In this document: one piece after another, positions 22,169 through 35,468 of the stretch
Position numbering within the stretch: the first letter of the stretch is position 1
How the letters are laid out: each line of letters starts with the position of its first letter
Source: Balaenoptera acutorostrata
Lineage: Eukaryota; Chordata; Mammalia; Artiodactyla; Balaenopteridae
Length of the DNA stretch: 64,000 bases
Assembly (NCBI RefSeq): GCF_949987535.1
Contig: NW_026646029.1
Location: 1,860,001-1,924,000 of the forward strand
Direction: 5' to 3'
Notes under the pieces: model-generated
The model's database searches: none
Seen by the model: only the letters and a program-made list of their open reading frames with translations
What the model was told of the DNA's origin: nothing
Made by a program: the position numbers and the translations under genes

Positions 22169-25100
22169 AATGGTCAGTCGACTGGTGTGAGTTGAAAACT
22201 TTTTGTAGATTAGATTGCATGAGTCTAATACTTCCTGAGGTTGAGCTTTTGTCCATTTTCCTGTTTTAAAAAAGAGAGTGAGGAAAACTTACCTCTTCAT
22301 ACTACCTTCTTGAAAATTTTGCCTGTTTTGAATTGTTTGTATCCATTCCCTACCTCAGCACAATTTTGAGGGCAGGTGTCCTTTACAGCCCTGAGTCCTT
22401 GTGAATGGTAAGTGACCATTAGCTGTGGGTTAAAAGCTGCTCTTGCGGGATTCGGCCACAAGGCGGCAGCATTTCTCCTTTACCAAATCTGGTTACTAGG
22501 GCAACAGAGCCTTACTGGAAGTGGTGTTCTAGGTTGTAAATTAGAATGGAATGTGCGAGGAAAAAGCCCTTTAAGTTTATGTCTCATTACTTCTTGTTGG
22601 TATTTTTAACTTAATTTTTATTTTTTATCACAGCAAGCTTGATTACAAGGTTTTGTTTGTTCTAGGTGTGCAAGATGGGGTTCTTTCACACATATACATA
22701 TATCTATTCTTCTTCGGATCCTTGTCCCACGTAGGTTATGACACAATGTTGAGTAGTCTTCTCTTGGTATTGCGTAGGTCTTTGGTGATTATATATTTCA
22801 CATGTGTTTGTATCTCTCTGTTAACCTCAATATGGTAATGTATCCAATCCTCACACCTTTCCATTTGGTGAACCCTAAGTTATTTTAGTGAATCTATGAT
22901 AGTGTTTCTCCGTGGAAATATCTCTGTTTGTATCATTTTTTAGGTAACACCTATATGTGATATGATAGGATATGTGTCTTTCGCTTTCTCACTTACTCCA
23001 AGTTGCGTGATTACTTCTAGGCTCATCTATGGTGCTGCAAATGGCATTGTTTCATTTTTTCACTAGCTCATAGTCCATCTGTACAGGTAGCAGTTCTTCT
23101 TTGTCCACCCATCTGTCGGTGGACTTTTTGGTTACTTCCATATCTTGGCTATTGTAATACTATGCCATGCAGATTTGCGTGCCTGTGTCCTTCCAATTCT
23201 GTCTTCTTAGTTTATAGGTCCAGGAATAGGTCTGCTGGATCCTATGGTAGCTCAATGTTTACCTTTTAAAGGCACCTCTATTCTGTTCTCCTTAGTGGCT
23301 CTTTCCAGGTTAGGTCCCACTTAAAGTGGAGGGTATGTATTTCTTCCCAGCACCCTCAGCATTTATTCTTTGTAGTTTTTGCGGATGGTTATTCTGAGTG
23401 GTGTGAGCTGATACCTCTTTGTGGTTGAATTTGCATGTGTCTCATAATGCGTTGAAATTGAGCTTTAAGACATGCCCTTTTTATTTTTCCAGCTGTGATT
23501 AGAGCTTATTTCTTCAATGTGTTTTCTTAAAGTATGTGTCACCCTTGGCAATATTTTGGCCATTATCTCCCTCAAGACATTTTGAGGGCAGGTTTCATTT
23601 ACAGCCCTGCAGTACTTGTTCATATGAAGTGACCATTAGCTCAGGCTTTAAACCTGCTTTTGCAGGTAACGGCCAGAGAGCGGCAGCCTTTCTACGTTCC
23701 CCTTGCTGGTACTAGGGAAACAGACCTACCGGCCAGTGGTGTTCTTCGGTTATAAATTCGAGTGCAATGTGCCCGGATAAACCCACAAATGTTGATGTCT
23801 CCTTGCTTTTGTTTGTTTTTAAATTTAATTTATATTTATTATTAGAGTAATATTCCATTGTGTACGTGGACCACTTCTTCTTGGTGCATTCCTCGGTTGA
23901 TGGACATTTTCATTGCTTCCGAGTGCTGGCTACGGTAAATCTTGCTGGCATACAGGTTTGCCAGCCTGGGACTTTTTGATTCTCATTTTCTCAGGTGATA
24001 GGCCAAGCAGTGGTTGTGATTGATTGACTGGTAGCTCAATGTTTCCCTTTTCAAACCACCTACATTGTGTTTTCATTAGTGGCTCTTTACATGCCCCCCC
24101 TTACAACCGAGAGTACGCATTTCTCCACCCTCCCTTCACCGTTTATTTTTTGCAGCATTTTTCCTAATGGCCATTCGGACTGCTGTGGGCTGATAGGTTT
24201 TTTTTTTTAATATGGGTATGCATGTCATTAACATTTTTAAAATTCATCATATTCCTACGCCTTTTTCTTTTCTCTTAAAAGAAAAAACCGTGAGTACAAT
24301 ATAGCTCTTGAAATTGTCTTCTTCGAAGGTTGCCCTCTTCTGAATTTTTGGGTCGATTTTTGACCCCAGAAATTTTCTGGAGGGCCGGTGTCATTTACAG
24401 AACTGCAAGTTGGTGAAAATTTAGTGACCTTTTGCAGTGGGTTCAAAGCTGCTGTTGTGGGAAACGGCCACAAGGAGGTAGCATTTCTCCATTCCCCAAT
24501 CTGGGTACTAGGGCAACAGAGCCTTTCTGGAAGTCATTGCCCTAGGTTGTAAATTAGAATGGAATTTGCCAGGAGAAATCCCCATAAGTTTATGTCTCAT
24601 TACTTCTTCTTGGTTTTTAAAATTTTTTTAATCTGGGTAAAGTTTAGAATATTGTTTGTCCTAGGTGTACACAATCTGGTCCATGTGTACATTATGCATG
24701 TCTATTAATGTACAGATCCTCTTCCCATGTAAAATATGACAGTGTTCCGTCGACCTCCCTGGCTATGTGTTCGGTCTTTTTGATACATGTATATAATATG
24801 TATTTGTATATGTATAGTAACACTGATCTTCATTTCTCAATTCCCCCCTCCTTTCCTTTTAGATGAGCATAGTTTGTTTTCTAAGCCTGTGAGTGTCTTT
24901 CTCTTTGCAAATATGTTCATCTGTGTCAGTTATTAGATAATGCCCTAAGTGATAATATAGGCTATAGGTCTTTTGCTTTCCGACCTGCTTCATGTTTTGT
25001 GATTATCTCCAGGCTCACGTATGGTGCCTCAAAGAGCAGTGCTTCCACGTTTTCCATGGCTCATATTGAATTGTGTACATGGACCACTTCTTCTTGGTGC

Positions 25101-26602
25101 ATTCCTCTGTTGATGGACATTTTCGTTGCTTCCAAGTGTTGCCTATGGTAAATATTGCTGGAGTGCAGGATTGCCAGCCTGTGATTTTTGATTTTCATTT
25201 TCTCAGGTGATAGACCCAGCAGTGGGTATGATTGATTGACTGGTATGGTAGCTCAACGTTTACCTTTTCAAGGCACCTGAATTGTGCTTTCATTAGTGGC
25301 TCTTACCACGTCCCCCTTAGAATCGAGGGTACGCCTTTCTCCACAATCACGTCAGCATTTATTGTTTGCAGCATTTTTGTTGATGGCCATTCTGACTGGT
25401 GTGAGCTGATAGGTTTTTGTAATTTGGGTTTACATGTCTGTAAAAATTCCTACAATTCATCATTTTTCCACGCCTTTTTCTTTTCTGTTAAAAGAAAAAA
25501 GAAAAAAAGTGTGAGTATAATATACCTCTTCAAAGTTTCTTTTTGGAAGGTGGCACTCTAGAATTTTTTGGTCGATTTTCGACCTCAGTATTTTTTGGAG
25601 GGCCGGTGTGATTTACAGACCTGCAATTGGTGAATATTTAGTGACCTTTGCAGTGGGATTAAAGCTGCTGTTGTGGGAAACGGCCACTAGGATGCAGCAT
25701 TTCTCCATTCCCAAATCTGGGTACTAGGGCAGCAGAGCCGTTCTGGAAGTTGTTTGCCTAGGTTTTAAATCTGGATGGAATGTGCCAGGAAAACCCCCCA
25801 TAAGTTTATGTCTCATTACTCCTAGTTCGTTGTTTTCATGTTTTCAATTGGGGTAATGGTTAGAATGTTGCTTGTCCAAGGTGTACACACTCTGGTTCAT
25901 CTACATATTCTATATACCTATTTATGTAGAGATCCTCTTCCCGTGTAAATTATTACAGAGTGTTCCGTAATCCTTCCTTGCTATATGGTCGGTCTTTTTG
26001 ATATATGTAGATAATATGTATTTGTATACATATGGTAACGCTAATCTTCATTTATCCATCCCCCCCACCTTTCCTTTTAGATAAGCATAGTTTTTTTTAA
26101 TAAGTCTGTGATTGACTTTCTCTGTGGAAATATGTTGATTTGTGTCAGTTCTTAGATAACGCCTATAAGTGATATCATAGGATATAGGACTTTTGCTTTC
26201 CGACTTACCTCATGTTCTGTGATTATCTCCAAGATCATCTATGGTGCCTCAAAGAGCAGTGTTTCATTGTTTTCCATGGCTAGTATTCATTGTGTACATG
26301 GACCACTTCTTCTTTATCCTTTCATCTGTTGATGGACATTGTGGTTGCTTCACTGTCTTGTCTATTGTGAATAAGGCTGCAGTGCAGCTTTTGCAGCCCG
26401 GGTCTTCTTCATTCTGGTCTTCTCAGGTGAGAGGCCCATGGGTGCGCCTGCTGGATTGAATGGTACCTCAATTTTTCCTTTGAAACGCAGCTCCTTTCTG
26501 TTCTCATTATTGGTAGTTAACCCCTTTACATCTCACCAGCAGCTGGAGGGTACACATTTCTCTAAAACCTCTTCAGCATTTATTGTTTGTAGACTTTTTG
26601 CC
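22169..26602 (+). repeat. Unit copy 6 (4434 bp)
   Basis: Left half has the copy 1 states (T at unit 35, G at 548, 720 and 1259, 7-C/11-T block). The right end has A at 4414, as in most later copies. It carries a private G-to-A change at unit 1944, just after the C run. Confidence 0.97.
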
Positions 26603-29600
26603 AATGGTCAGTCGACTGGTGTGAGTTGAAAACTTTATGTAGATTAGATTGCATGAGTCTAATACTTCCTGAGGTTGAGCTTTTGTCCATTTTCCTGTTT
26701 TAAAAAAGAGAGTGAGGAAAACTTACCTCTTCATACTACCTTCTTGAAAATTTTGCCTGTTTTGAATTGTTTGTATCCATTCCCTACCTCAGCACAATTT
26801 TGAGGGCAGGTGTCCTTTACAGCCCTGAGTCCTTGTGAATGGTAAGTGACCATTAGCTGTGGGTTAAAAGCTGCTCTTGCGGGATTCGGCCACAAGGCGG
26901 CAGCATTTCTCCTTTACCAAATCTGGTTACTAGGGCAACAGAGCCTTACTGGAAGTGGTGTTCTAGGTTGTAAATTAGAATGGAATGTGCGAGGAAAAAG
27001 CCCTTTAAGTTTATGTCTCATTACTTCTTGTTGGTATTTTTAACTTAATTTTTATTTTTTATCACAGCAAGCTTGATTACAAGGTTTTGTTTGTTCTAGG
27101 TGTGCAAGATGGGGTTCTTTCACACATATACATATATCTATTCTTCTTCAGATCCTTGTCCCACGTAGGTTATGACACAATGTTGAGTAGTCTTCTCTTG
27201 GTATTGCGTAGGTCTTTGGTGATTATATATTTCACATGTGTTTGTATCTCTCTGTTAACCTCAATATGGTAATGTATCCAATCCTCACACCTTTCCATTT
27301 GGTGAACCCTAAGTTATTTTAATGAATCTATGATAGTGTTTCTCCGTGGAAATATCTCTGTTTGTATCATTTTTTAGGTAACACCTATATGTGATATGAT
27401 AGGATATGTGTCTTTCGCTTTCTCACTTACTCCAAGTTGCGTGATTACTTCTAGGCTCATCTATGGTGCTGCAAATGGCATTGTTTCATTTTTTCACTAG
27501 CTCATAGTCCATCTGTACAGGTAGCAGTTCTTCTTTGTCCACCCATCTGTCGGTGGACTTTTTGGTTACTTCCATATCTTGGCTATTGTAATACTATGCC
27601 ATGCAGATTTGCGTGCCTGTGTCCTTCCAATTCTGTCTTCTTAGTTTATAGGTCCAGGAATAGGTCTGCTGGATCCTATGGTAGCTCAATGTTTACCTTT
27701 TAAAGGCACCTCTATTCTGTTCTCCTTAGTGGCTCTTTCCAGGTTAGGTCCCACTTAAAGTGGAGGGTATGTATTTCTTCCCAGCACCCTCAGCATTTAT
27801 TCTTTGTAGTTTTTGCGGATGGTTATTCTGAGTGGTGTGAGCTGATACCTCTTTGTGGTTGAATTTGCATGTGTCTCATAATGCGTTGAAATTGAGCTTT
27901 AAGACATGCCCTTTTTATTTTTCCAGCTGTGATTAGAGCTTATTTCTTCAATGTGTTTTCTTAAAGTATGTGTCACCCTTGGCAATATTTTGGCCATTAT
28001 CTCCCTCAAGACATTTTGAGGGCAGGTTTCATTTACAGCCCTGCAGTACTTGTTCATATGAAGTGACCATTAGCTCAGGCTTTAAACCTGCTTTTGCAGG
28101 TAACGGCCAGAGAGCGGCAGCCTTTCTACGTTCCCCTTGCTGGTACTAGGGAAACAGACCTACCGGCCAGTGGTGTTCTTCGGTTATAAATTCGAGTGCA
28201 ATGTGCCCGGATAAACCCACAAATGTTGATGTCTCCTTGCTTTTGTTTGTTTTTAAATTTAATTTATATTTATTATTAGAGTAATATTCCATTGTGTACG
28301 TGGACCACTTCTTCTTGGTGCATTCCTCGGTTGATGGACATTTTCATTGCTTCCGAGTGCTGGCTACGGTAAATCTTGCTGGCATACAGGTTTGCCAGCC
28401 TGGGACTTTTTGATTCTCATTTTCTCAGGTGATAGGCCAAGCAGTGGTTGTGATTGATTGACTGGTAGCTCAATGTTTCCCTTTTCAAACCACCTACATT
28501 GTGTTTTCATTAGTGGCTCTTTACATGCCCCCCCTTACAACCGAGGGTACGCATTTCTCCACCCTCCCTTCACCGTTTATTTTTTGCAGCATTTTTCCTA
28601 ATGGCCATTCGGACTGCTGTGGGCTGATAGGTTTTTTTTTTTAATATGGGTATGCATGTCATTAACATTTTTAAAATTCATCATATTCCTACGCCTTTTT
28701 CTTTTCTCTTAAAAGAAAAAACCGTGAGTACAATATAGCTCTTGAAATTGTCTTCTTCGAAGGTTGCCCTCTTCTGAATTTTTGGGTCGATTTTTGACCC
28801 CAGAAATTTTCTGGAGGGCCGGTGTCATTTACAGAACTGCAAGTTGGTGAAAATTTAGTGACCTTTTGCAGTGGGTTCAAAGCTGCTGTTGTGGGAAACG
28901 GCCACAAGGAGGTAGCATTTCTCCATTCCCCAATCTGGGTACTAGGGCAACAGAGCCTTTCTGGAAGTCATTGCCCTAGGTTGTAAATTAGAATGGAATT
29001 TGCCAGGAGAAATCCCCATAAGTTTATGTCTCATTACTTCTTCTTGGTTTTTAAAATTTTTTTAATCTGGGTAAAGTTTAGAATATTGTTTGTCCTAGGT
29101 GTACACAATCTGGTCCATGTGTACATTATGCATGTCTATTAATGTACAGATCCTCTTCCCATGTAAAATATGACAGTGTTCCGTCGACCTCCCTGGCTAT
29201 GTGTTCGGTCTTTTTGATACATGTATATAATATGTATTTGTATATGTATAGTAACACTGATCTTCATTTCTCAATTCCCCCCTCCTTTCCTTTTAGATGA
29301 GCATAGTTTGTTTTCTAAGCCTGTGAGTGTCTTTCTCTTTGCAAATATGTTCATCTGTGTCAGTTATTAGATAATGCCCTAAGTGATAATATAGGCTATA
29401 GGTCTTTTGCTTTCCGACCTGCTTCATGTTTTGTGATTATCTCCAGGCTCACGTATGGTGCCTCAAAGAGCAGTGCTTCCACGTTTTCCATGGCTCATAT
29501 TGAATTGTGTACATGGACCACTTCTTCTTGGTGCATTCCTCTGTTGATGGACATTTTCGTTGCTTCCAAGTGTTGCCTATGGTAAATATTGCTGGAGTGC

Positions 29601-31035
29601 AGGATTGCCAGCCTGTGATTTTTGATTTTCATTTTCTCAGGTGATAGACCCAGCAGTGGGTATGATTGATTGACTGGTATGGTAGCTCAACGTTTACCTT
29701 TTCAAGGCACCTGAATTGTGCTTTCATTAGTGGCTCTTACCACGTCCCCCTTAGAATCGAGGGTACGCCTTTCTCCACAATCACGTCAGCATTTATTGTT
29801 TGCAGCATTTTTGTTGATGGCCATTCTGACTGGTGTGAGCTGATAGGTTTTTGTAATTTGGGTTTACATGTCTGTAAAAATTCCTACAATTCATCATTTT
29901 TCCACGCCTTTTTCTTTTCTGTTAAAAGAAAAAAGAAAAAAAGTGTGAGTATAATATACCTCTTCAAAGTTTCTTTTTGGAAGGTGGCACTCTAGAATTT
30001 TTTGGTCGATTTTCGACCTCAGTATTTTTTGGAGGGCCGGTGTGATTTACAGACCTGCAATTGGTGAATATTTAGTGACCTTTGCAGTGGGATTAAAGCT
30101 GCTGTTGTGGGAAACGGCCACTAGGATGCAGCATTTCTCCATTCCCAAATCTGGGTACTAGGGCAGCAGAGCCGTTCTGGAAGTTGTTTGCCTAGGTTTT
30201 AATTCTGGATGGAATGTGCCAGGAAAACCCCCCATAAGTTTATGTCTCATTACTCCTAGTTCGTTGTTTTCATGTTTTCAATTGGGGTAATGGTTAGAAT
30301 GTTGCTTGTCCAAGGTGTACACACTCTGGTTCATCTACATATTCTATATACCTATTTATGTAGAGATCCTCTTCCCGTGTAAATTATTACAGAGTGTTCC
30401 GTAATCCTTCCTTGCTATATGGTCGGTCTTTTTGATATATGTAGATAATATGTATTTGTATACATATGGTAACGCTAATCTTCATTTATCCATCCCCCCC
30501 ACCTTTCCTTTTAGATAAGCATAGTTTTTTTAATAAGTCTGTGATTGACTTTCTCTGTGGAAATATGTTGATTTGTGTCAGTTCTTAGATAACGCCTATA
30601 AGTGATATCATAGGATATAGGACTTTTGCTTTCCGACTTACCTCATGTTCTGTGATTATCTCCAAGATCATCTATGGTGCCTCAAAGAGCAGTGTTTCAT
30701 TGTTTTCCATGGCTAGTATTCATTGTGTACATGGACCACTTCTTCTTTATCCTTTCATCTGTTGATGGACATTGTGGTTGCTTCACTGTCTTGTCTATTG
30801 TGAATAAGGCTGCAGTGCAGCTTTTGCAGCCCGGGTCTTCTTCATTCTGGTCTTCTCAGGTGAGAGGCCCATGGGTGCGCCTGCTGGATTGAATGGTACC
30901 TCAATTTTTCCTTTTAAACGCAGCTCCTTTCTGTTCTCATTATTGGTAGTTAACCCCTTTACATCTCACCAGCAGCTGGAGGGTACACATTTCTCTAAAA
31001 CCTCTTCAGCATTTATTGTTTGTAGACTTTTTGCC
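26603..31035 (+). repeat. Unit copy 7 (4433 bp)
   Basis: A at unit 35, 548 and 720, G at 1259, 7-C/11-T block, T at 3601, 7-T run at 3923 (explains the 1 bp loss), and T at 4314, a state shared only with copy 8. Apart from one base in copy 8 I saw no difference between these neighbours. Confidence 0.97.
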
Positions 31036-34000
31036 AATGGTCAGTCGACTGGTGTGAGTTGAAAACTTTATGTAGATTAGATTGCATGAGTCTAATACTT
31101 CCTGAGGTTGAGCTTTTGTCCATTTTCCTGTTTTAAAAAAGAGAGTGAGGAAAACTTACCTCTTCATACTACCTTCTTGAAAATTTTGCCTGTTTTGAAT
31201 TGTTTGTATCCATTCCCTACCTCAGCACAATTTTGAGGGCAGGTGTCCTTTACAGCCCTGAGTCCTTGTGAATGGTAAGTGACCATTAGCTGTGGGTTAA
31301 AAGCTGCTCTTGCGGGATTCGGCCACAAGGCGGCAGCATTTCTCCTTTACCAAATCTGGTTACTAGGGCAACAGAGCCTTACTGGAAGTGGTGTTCTAGG
31401 TTGTAAATTAGAATGGAATGTGCGAGGAAAAAGCCCTTTAAGTTTATGTCTCATTACTTCTTGTTGGTATTTTTAACTTAATTTTTATTTTTTATCACAG
31501 CAAGCTTGATTACAAGGTTTTGTTTGTTCTAGGTGTGCAAGATGGGGTTCTTTCACACATATACATATATCTATTCTTCTTCAGATCCTTGTCCCACGTA
31601 GGTTATGACACAATGTTGAGTAGTCTTCTCTTGGTATTGCGTAGGTCTTTGGTGATTATATATTTCACATGTGTTTGTATCTCTCTGTTAACCTCAATAT
31701 GGTAATGTATCCAATCCTCACACCTTTCCATTTGGTGAACCCTAAGTTATTTTAATGAATCTATGATAGTGTTTCTCCGTGGAAATATCTCTGTTTGTAT
31801 CATTTTTTAGGTAACACCTATATGTGATATGATAGGATATGTGTCTTTCGCTTTCTCACTTACTCCAAGTTGCGTGATTACTTCTAGGCTCATCTATGGT
31901 GCTGCAAATGGCATTGTTTCATTTTTTCACTAGCTCATAGTCCATCTGTACAGGTAGCAGTTCTTCTTTGTCCACCCATCTGTCGGTGGACTTTTTGGTT
32001 ACTTCCATATCTTGGCTATTGTAATACTATGCCATGCAGATTTGCGTGCCTGTGTCCTTCCAATTCTGTCTTCTTAGTTTATAGGTCCAGGAATAGGTCT
32101 GCTGGATCCTATGGTAGCTCAATGTTTACCTTTTAAAGGCACCTCTATTCTGTTCTCCTTAGTGGCTCTTTCCAGGTTAGGTCCCACTTAAAGTGGAGGG
32201 TATGTATTTCTTCCCAGCACCCTCAGCATTTATTCTTTGTAGTTTTTGCGGATGGTTATTCTGAGTGGTGTGAGCTGATACCTCTTTGTGGTTGAATTTG
32301 CATGTGTCTCATAATGCGTTGAAATTGAGCTTTAAGACATGCCCTTTTTATTTTTCCAGCTGTGATTAGAGCTTATTTCTTCAATGTGTTTTCTTAAAGT
32401 ATGTGTCACCCTTGGCAATATTTTGGCCATTATCTCCCTCAAGACATTTTGAGGGCAGGTTTCATTTACAGCCCTGCAGTACTTGTTCATATGAAGTGAC
32501 CATTAGCTCAGGCTTTAAACCTGCTTTTGCAGGTAACGGCCAGAGAGCGGCAGCCTTTCTACGTTCCCCTTGCTGGTACTAGGGAAACAGACCTACCGGC
32601 CAGTGGTGTTCTTCGGTTATAAATTCGAGTGCAATGTGCCCGGATAAACCCACAAATGTTGATGTCTCCTTGCTTTTGTTTGTTTTTAAATTTAATTTAT
32701 ATTTATTATTAGAGTAATATTCCATTGTGTACGTGGACCACTTCTTCTTGGTGCATTCCTCGGTTGATGGACATTTTCATTGCTTCCGAGTGCTGGCTAC
32801 GGTAAATCTTGCTGGCATACAGGTTTGCCAGCCTGGGACTTTTTGATTCTCATTTTCTCAGGTGATAGGCCAAGCAGTGGTTGTGATTGATTGACTGGTA
32901 GCTCAATGTTTCCCTTTTCAAACCACCTACATTGTGTTTTCATTAGTGGCTCTTTACATGCCCCCCCTTACAACCGAGGGTACGCATTTCTCCACCCTCC
33001 CTTCACCGTTTATTTTTTGCAGCATTTTTCCTAATGGCCATTCGGACTGCTGTGGGCTGATAGGTTTTTTTTTTTAATATGGGTATGCATGTCATTAACA
33101 TTTTTAAAATTCATCATATTCCTACGCCTTTTTCTTTTCTCTTAAAAGAAAAAACCGTGAGTACAATATAGCTCTTGAAATTGTCTTCTTCGAAGGTTGC
33201 CCTCTTCTGAATTTTTGGGTCGATTTTTGACCCCAGAAATTTTCTGGAGGGCCGGTGTCATTTACAGAACTGCAAGTTGGTGAAAATTTAGTGACCTTTT
33301 GCAGTGGGTTCAAAGCTGCTGTTGTGGGAAACGGCCACAAGGAGGTAGCATTTCTCCATTCCCCAATCTGGGTACTAGGGCAACAGAGCCTTTCTGGAAG
33401 TCATTGCCCTAGGTTGTAAATTAGAATGGAATTTGCCAGGAGAAATCCCCATAAGTTTATGTCTCATTACTTCTTCTTGGTTTTTAAAATTTTTTTAATC
33501 TGGGTAAAGTTTAGAATATTGTTTGTCCTAGGTGTACACAATCTGGTCCATGTGTACATTATGCATGTCTATTAATGTACAGATCCTCTTCCCATGTAAA
33601 ATATGACAGTGTTCCGTCGACCTCCCTGGCTATGTGTTTGGTCTTTTTGATACATGTATATAATATGTATTTGTATATGTATAGTAACACTGATCTTCAT
33701 TTCTCAATTCCCCCCTCCTTTCCTTTTAGATGAGCATAGTTTGTTTTCTAAGCCTGTGAGTGTCTTTCTCTTTGCAAATATGTTCATCTGTGTCAGTTAT
33801 TAGATAATGCCCTAAGTGATAATATAGGCTATAGGTCTTTTGCTTTCCGACCTGCTTCATGTTTTGTGATTATCTCCAGGCTCACGTATGGTGCCTCAAA
33901 GAGCAGTGCTTCCACGTTTTCCATGGCTCATATTGAATTGTGTACATGGACCACTTCTTCTTGGTGCATTCCTCTGTTGATGGACATTTTCGTTGCTTCC

Positions 34001-35468
34001 AAGTGTTGCCTATGGTAAATATTGCTGGAGTGCAGGATTGCCAGCCTGTGATTTTTGATTTTCATTTTCTCAGGTGATAGACCCAGCAGTGGGTATGATT
34101 GATTGACTGGTATGGTAGCTCAACGTTTACCTTTTCAAGGCACCTGAATTGTGCTTTCATTAGTGGCTCTTACCACGTCCCCCTTAGAATCGAGGGTACG
34201 CCTTTCTCCACAATCACGTCAGCATTTATTGTTTGCAGCATTTTTGTTGATGGCCATTCTGACTGGTGTGAGCTGATAGGTTTTTGTAATTTGGGTTTAC
34301 ATGTCTGTAAAAATTCCTACAATTCATCATTTTTCCACGCCTTTTTCTTTTCTGTTAAAAGAAAAAAGAAAAAAAGTGTGAGTATAATATACCTCTTCAA
34401 AGTTTCTTTTTGGAAGGTGGCACTCTAGAATTTTTTGGTCGATTTTCGACCTCAGTATTTTTTGGAGGGCCGGTGTGATTTACAGACCTGCAATTGGTGA
34501 ATATTTAGTGACCTTTGCAGTGGGATTAAAGCTGCTGTTGTGGGAAACGGCCACTAGGATGCAGCATTTCTCCATTCCCAAATCTGGGTACTAGGGCAGC
34601 AGAGCCGTTCTGGAAGTTGTTTGCCTAGGTTTTAATTCTGGATGGAATGTGCCAGGAAAACCCCCCATAAGTTTATGTCTCATTACTCCTAGTTCGTTGT
34701 TTTCATGTTTTCAATTGGGGTAATGGTTAGAATGTTGCTTGTCCAAGGTGTACACACTCTGGTTCATCTACATATTCTATATACCTATTTATGTAGAGAT
34801 CCTCTTCCCGTGTAAATTATTACAGAGTGTTCCGTAATCCTTCCTTGCTATATGGTCGGTCTTTTTGATATATGTAGATAATATGTATTTGTATACATAT
34901 GGTAACGCTAATCTTCATTTATCCATCCCCCCCACCTTTCCTTTTAGATAAGCATAGTTTTTTTAATAAGTCTGTGATTGACTTTCTCTGTGGAAATATG
35001 TTGATTTGTGTCAGTTCTTAGATAACGCCTATAAGTGATATCATAGGATATAGGACTTTTGCTTTCCGACTTACCTCATGTTCTGTGATTATCTCCAAGA
35101 TCATCTATGGTGCCTCAAAGAGCAGTGTTTCATTGTTTTCCATGGCTAGTATTCATTGTGTACATGGACCACTTCTTCTTTATCCTTTCATCTGTTGATG
35201 GACATTGTGGTTGCTTCACTGTCTTGTCTATTGTGAATAAGGCTGCAGTGCAGCTTTTGCAGCCCGGGTCTTCTTCATTCTGGTCTTCTCAGGTGAGAGG
35301 CCCATGGGTGCGCCTGCTGGATTGAATGGTACCTCAATTTTTCCTTTTAAACGCAGCTCCTTTCTGTTCTCATTATTGGTAGTTAACCCCTTTACATCTC
35401 ACCAGCAGCTGGAGGGTACACATTTCTCTAAAACCTCTTCAGCATTTATTGTTTGTAGACTTTTTGCC
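31036..35468 (+). repeat. Unit copy 8 (4433 bp)
   Basis: Near-identical to copy 7, including T at 3601, the 7-T run and T at 4314. The only difference I noticed is a private C-to-T at unit 2604 (window 33639). This looks like the most recent duplication in the window. Confidence 0.97.
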
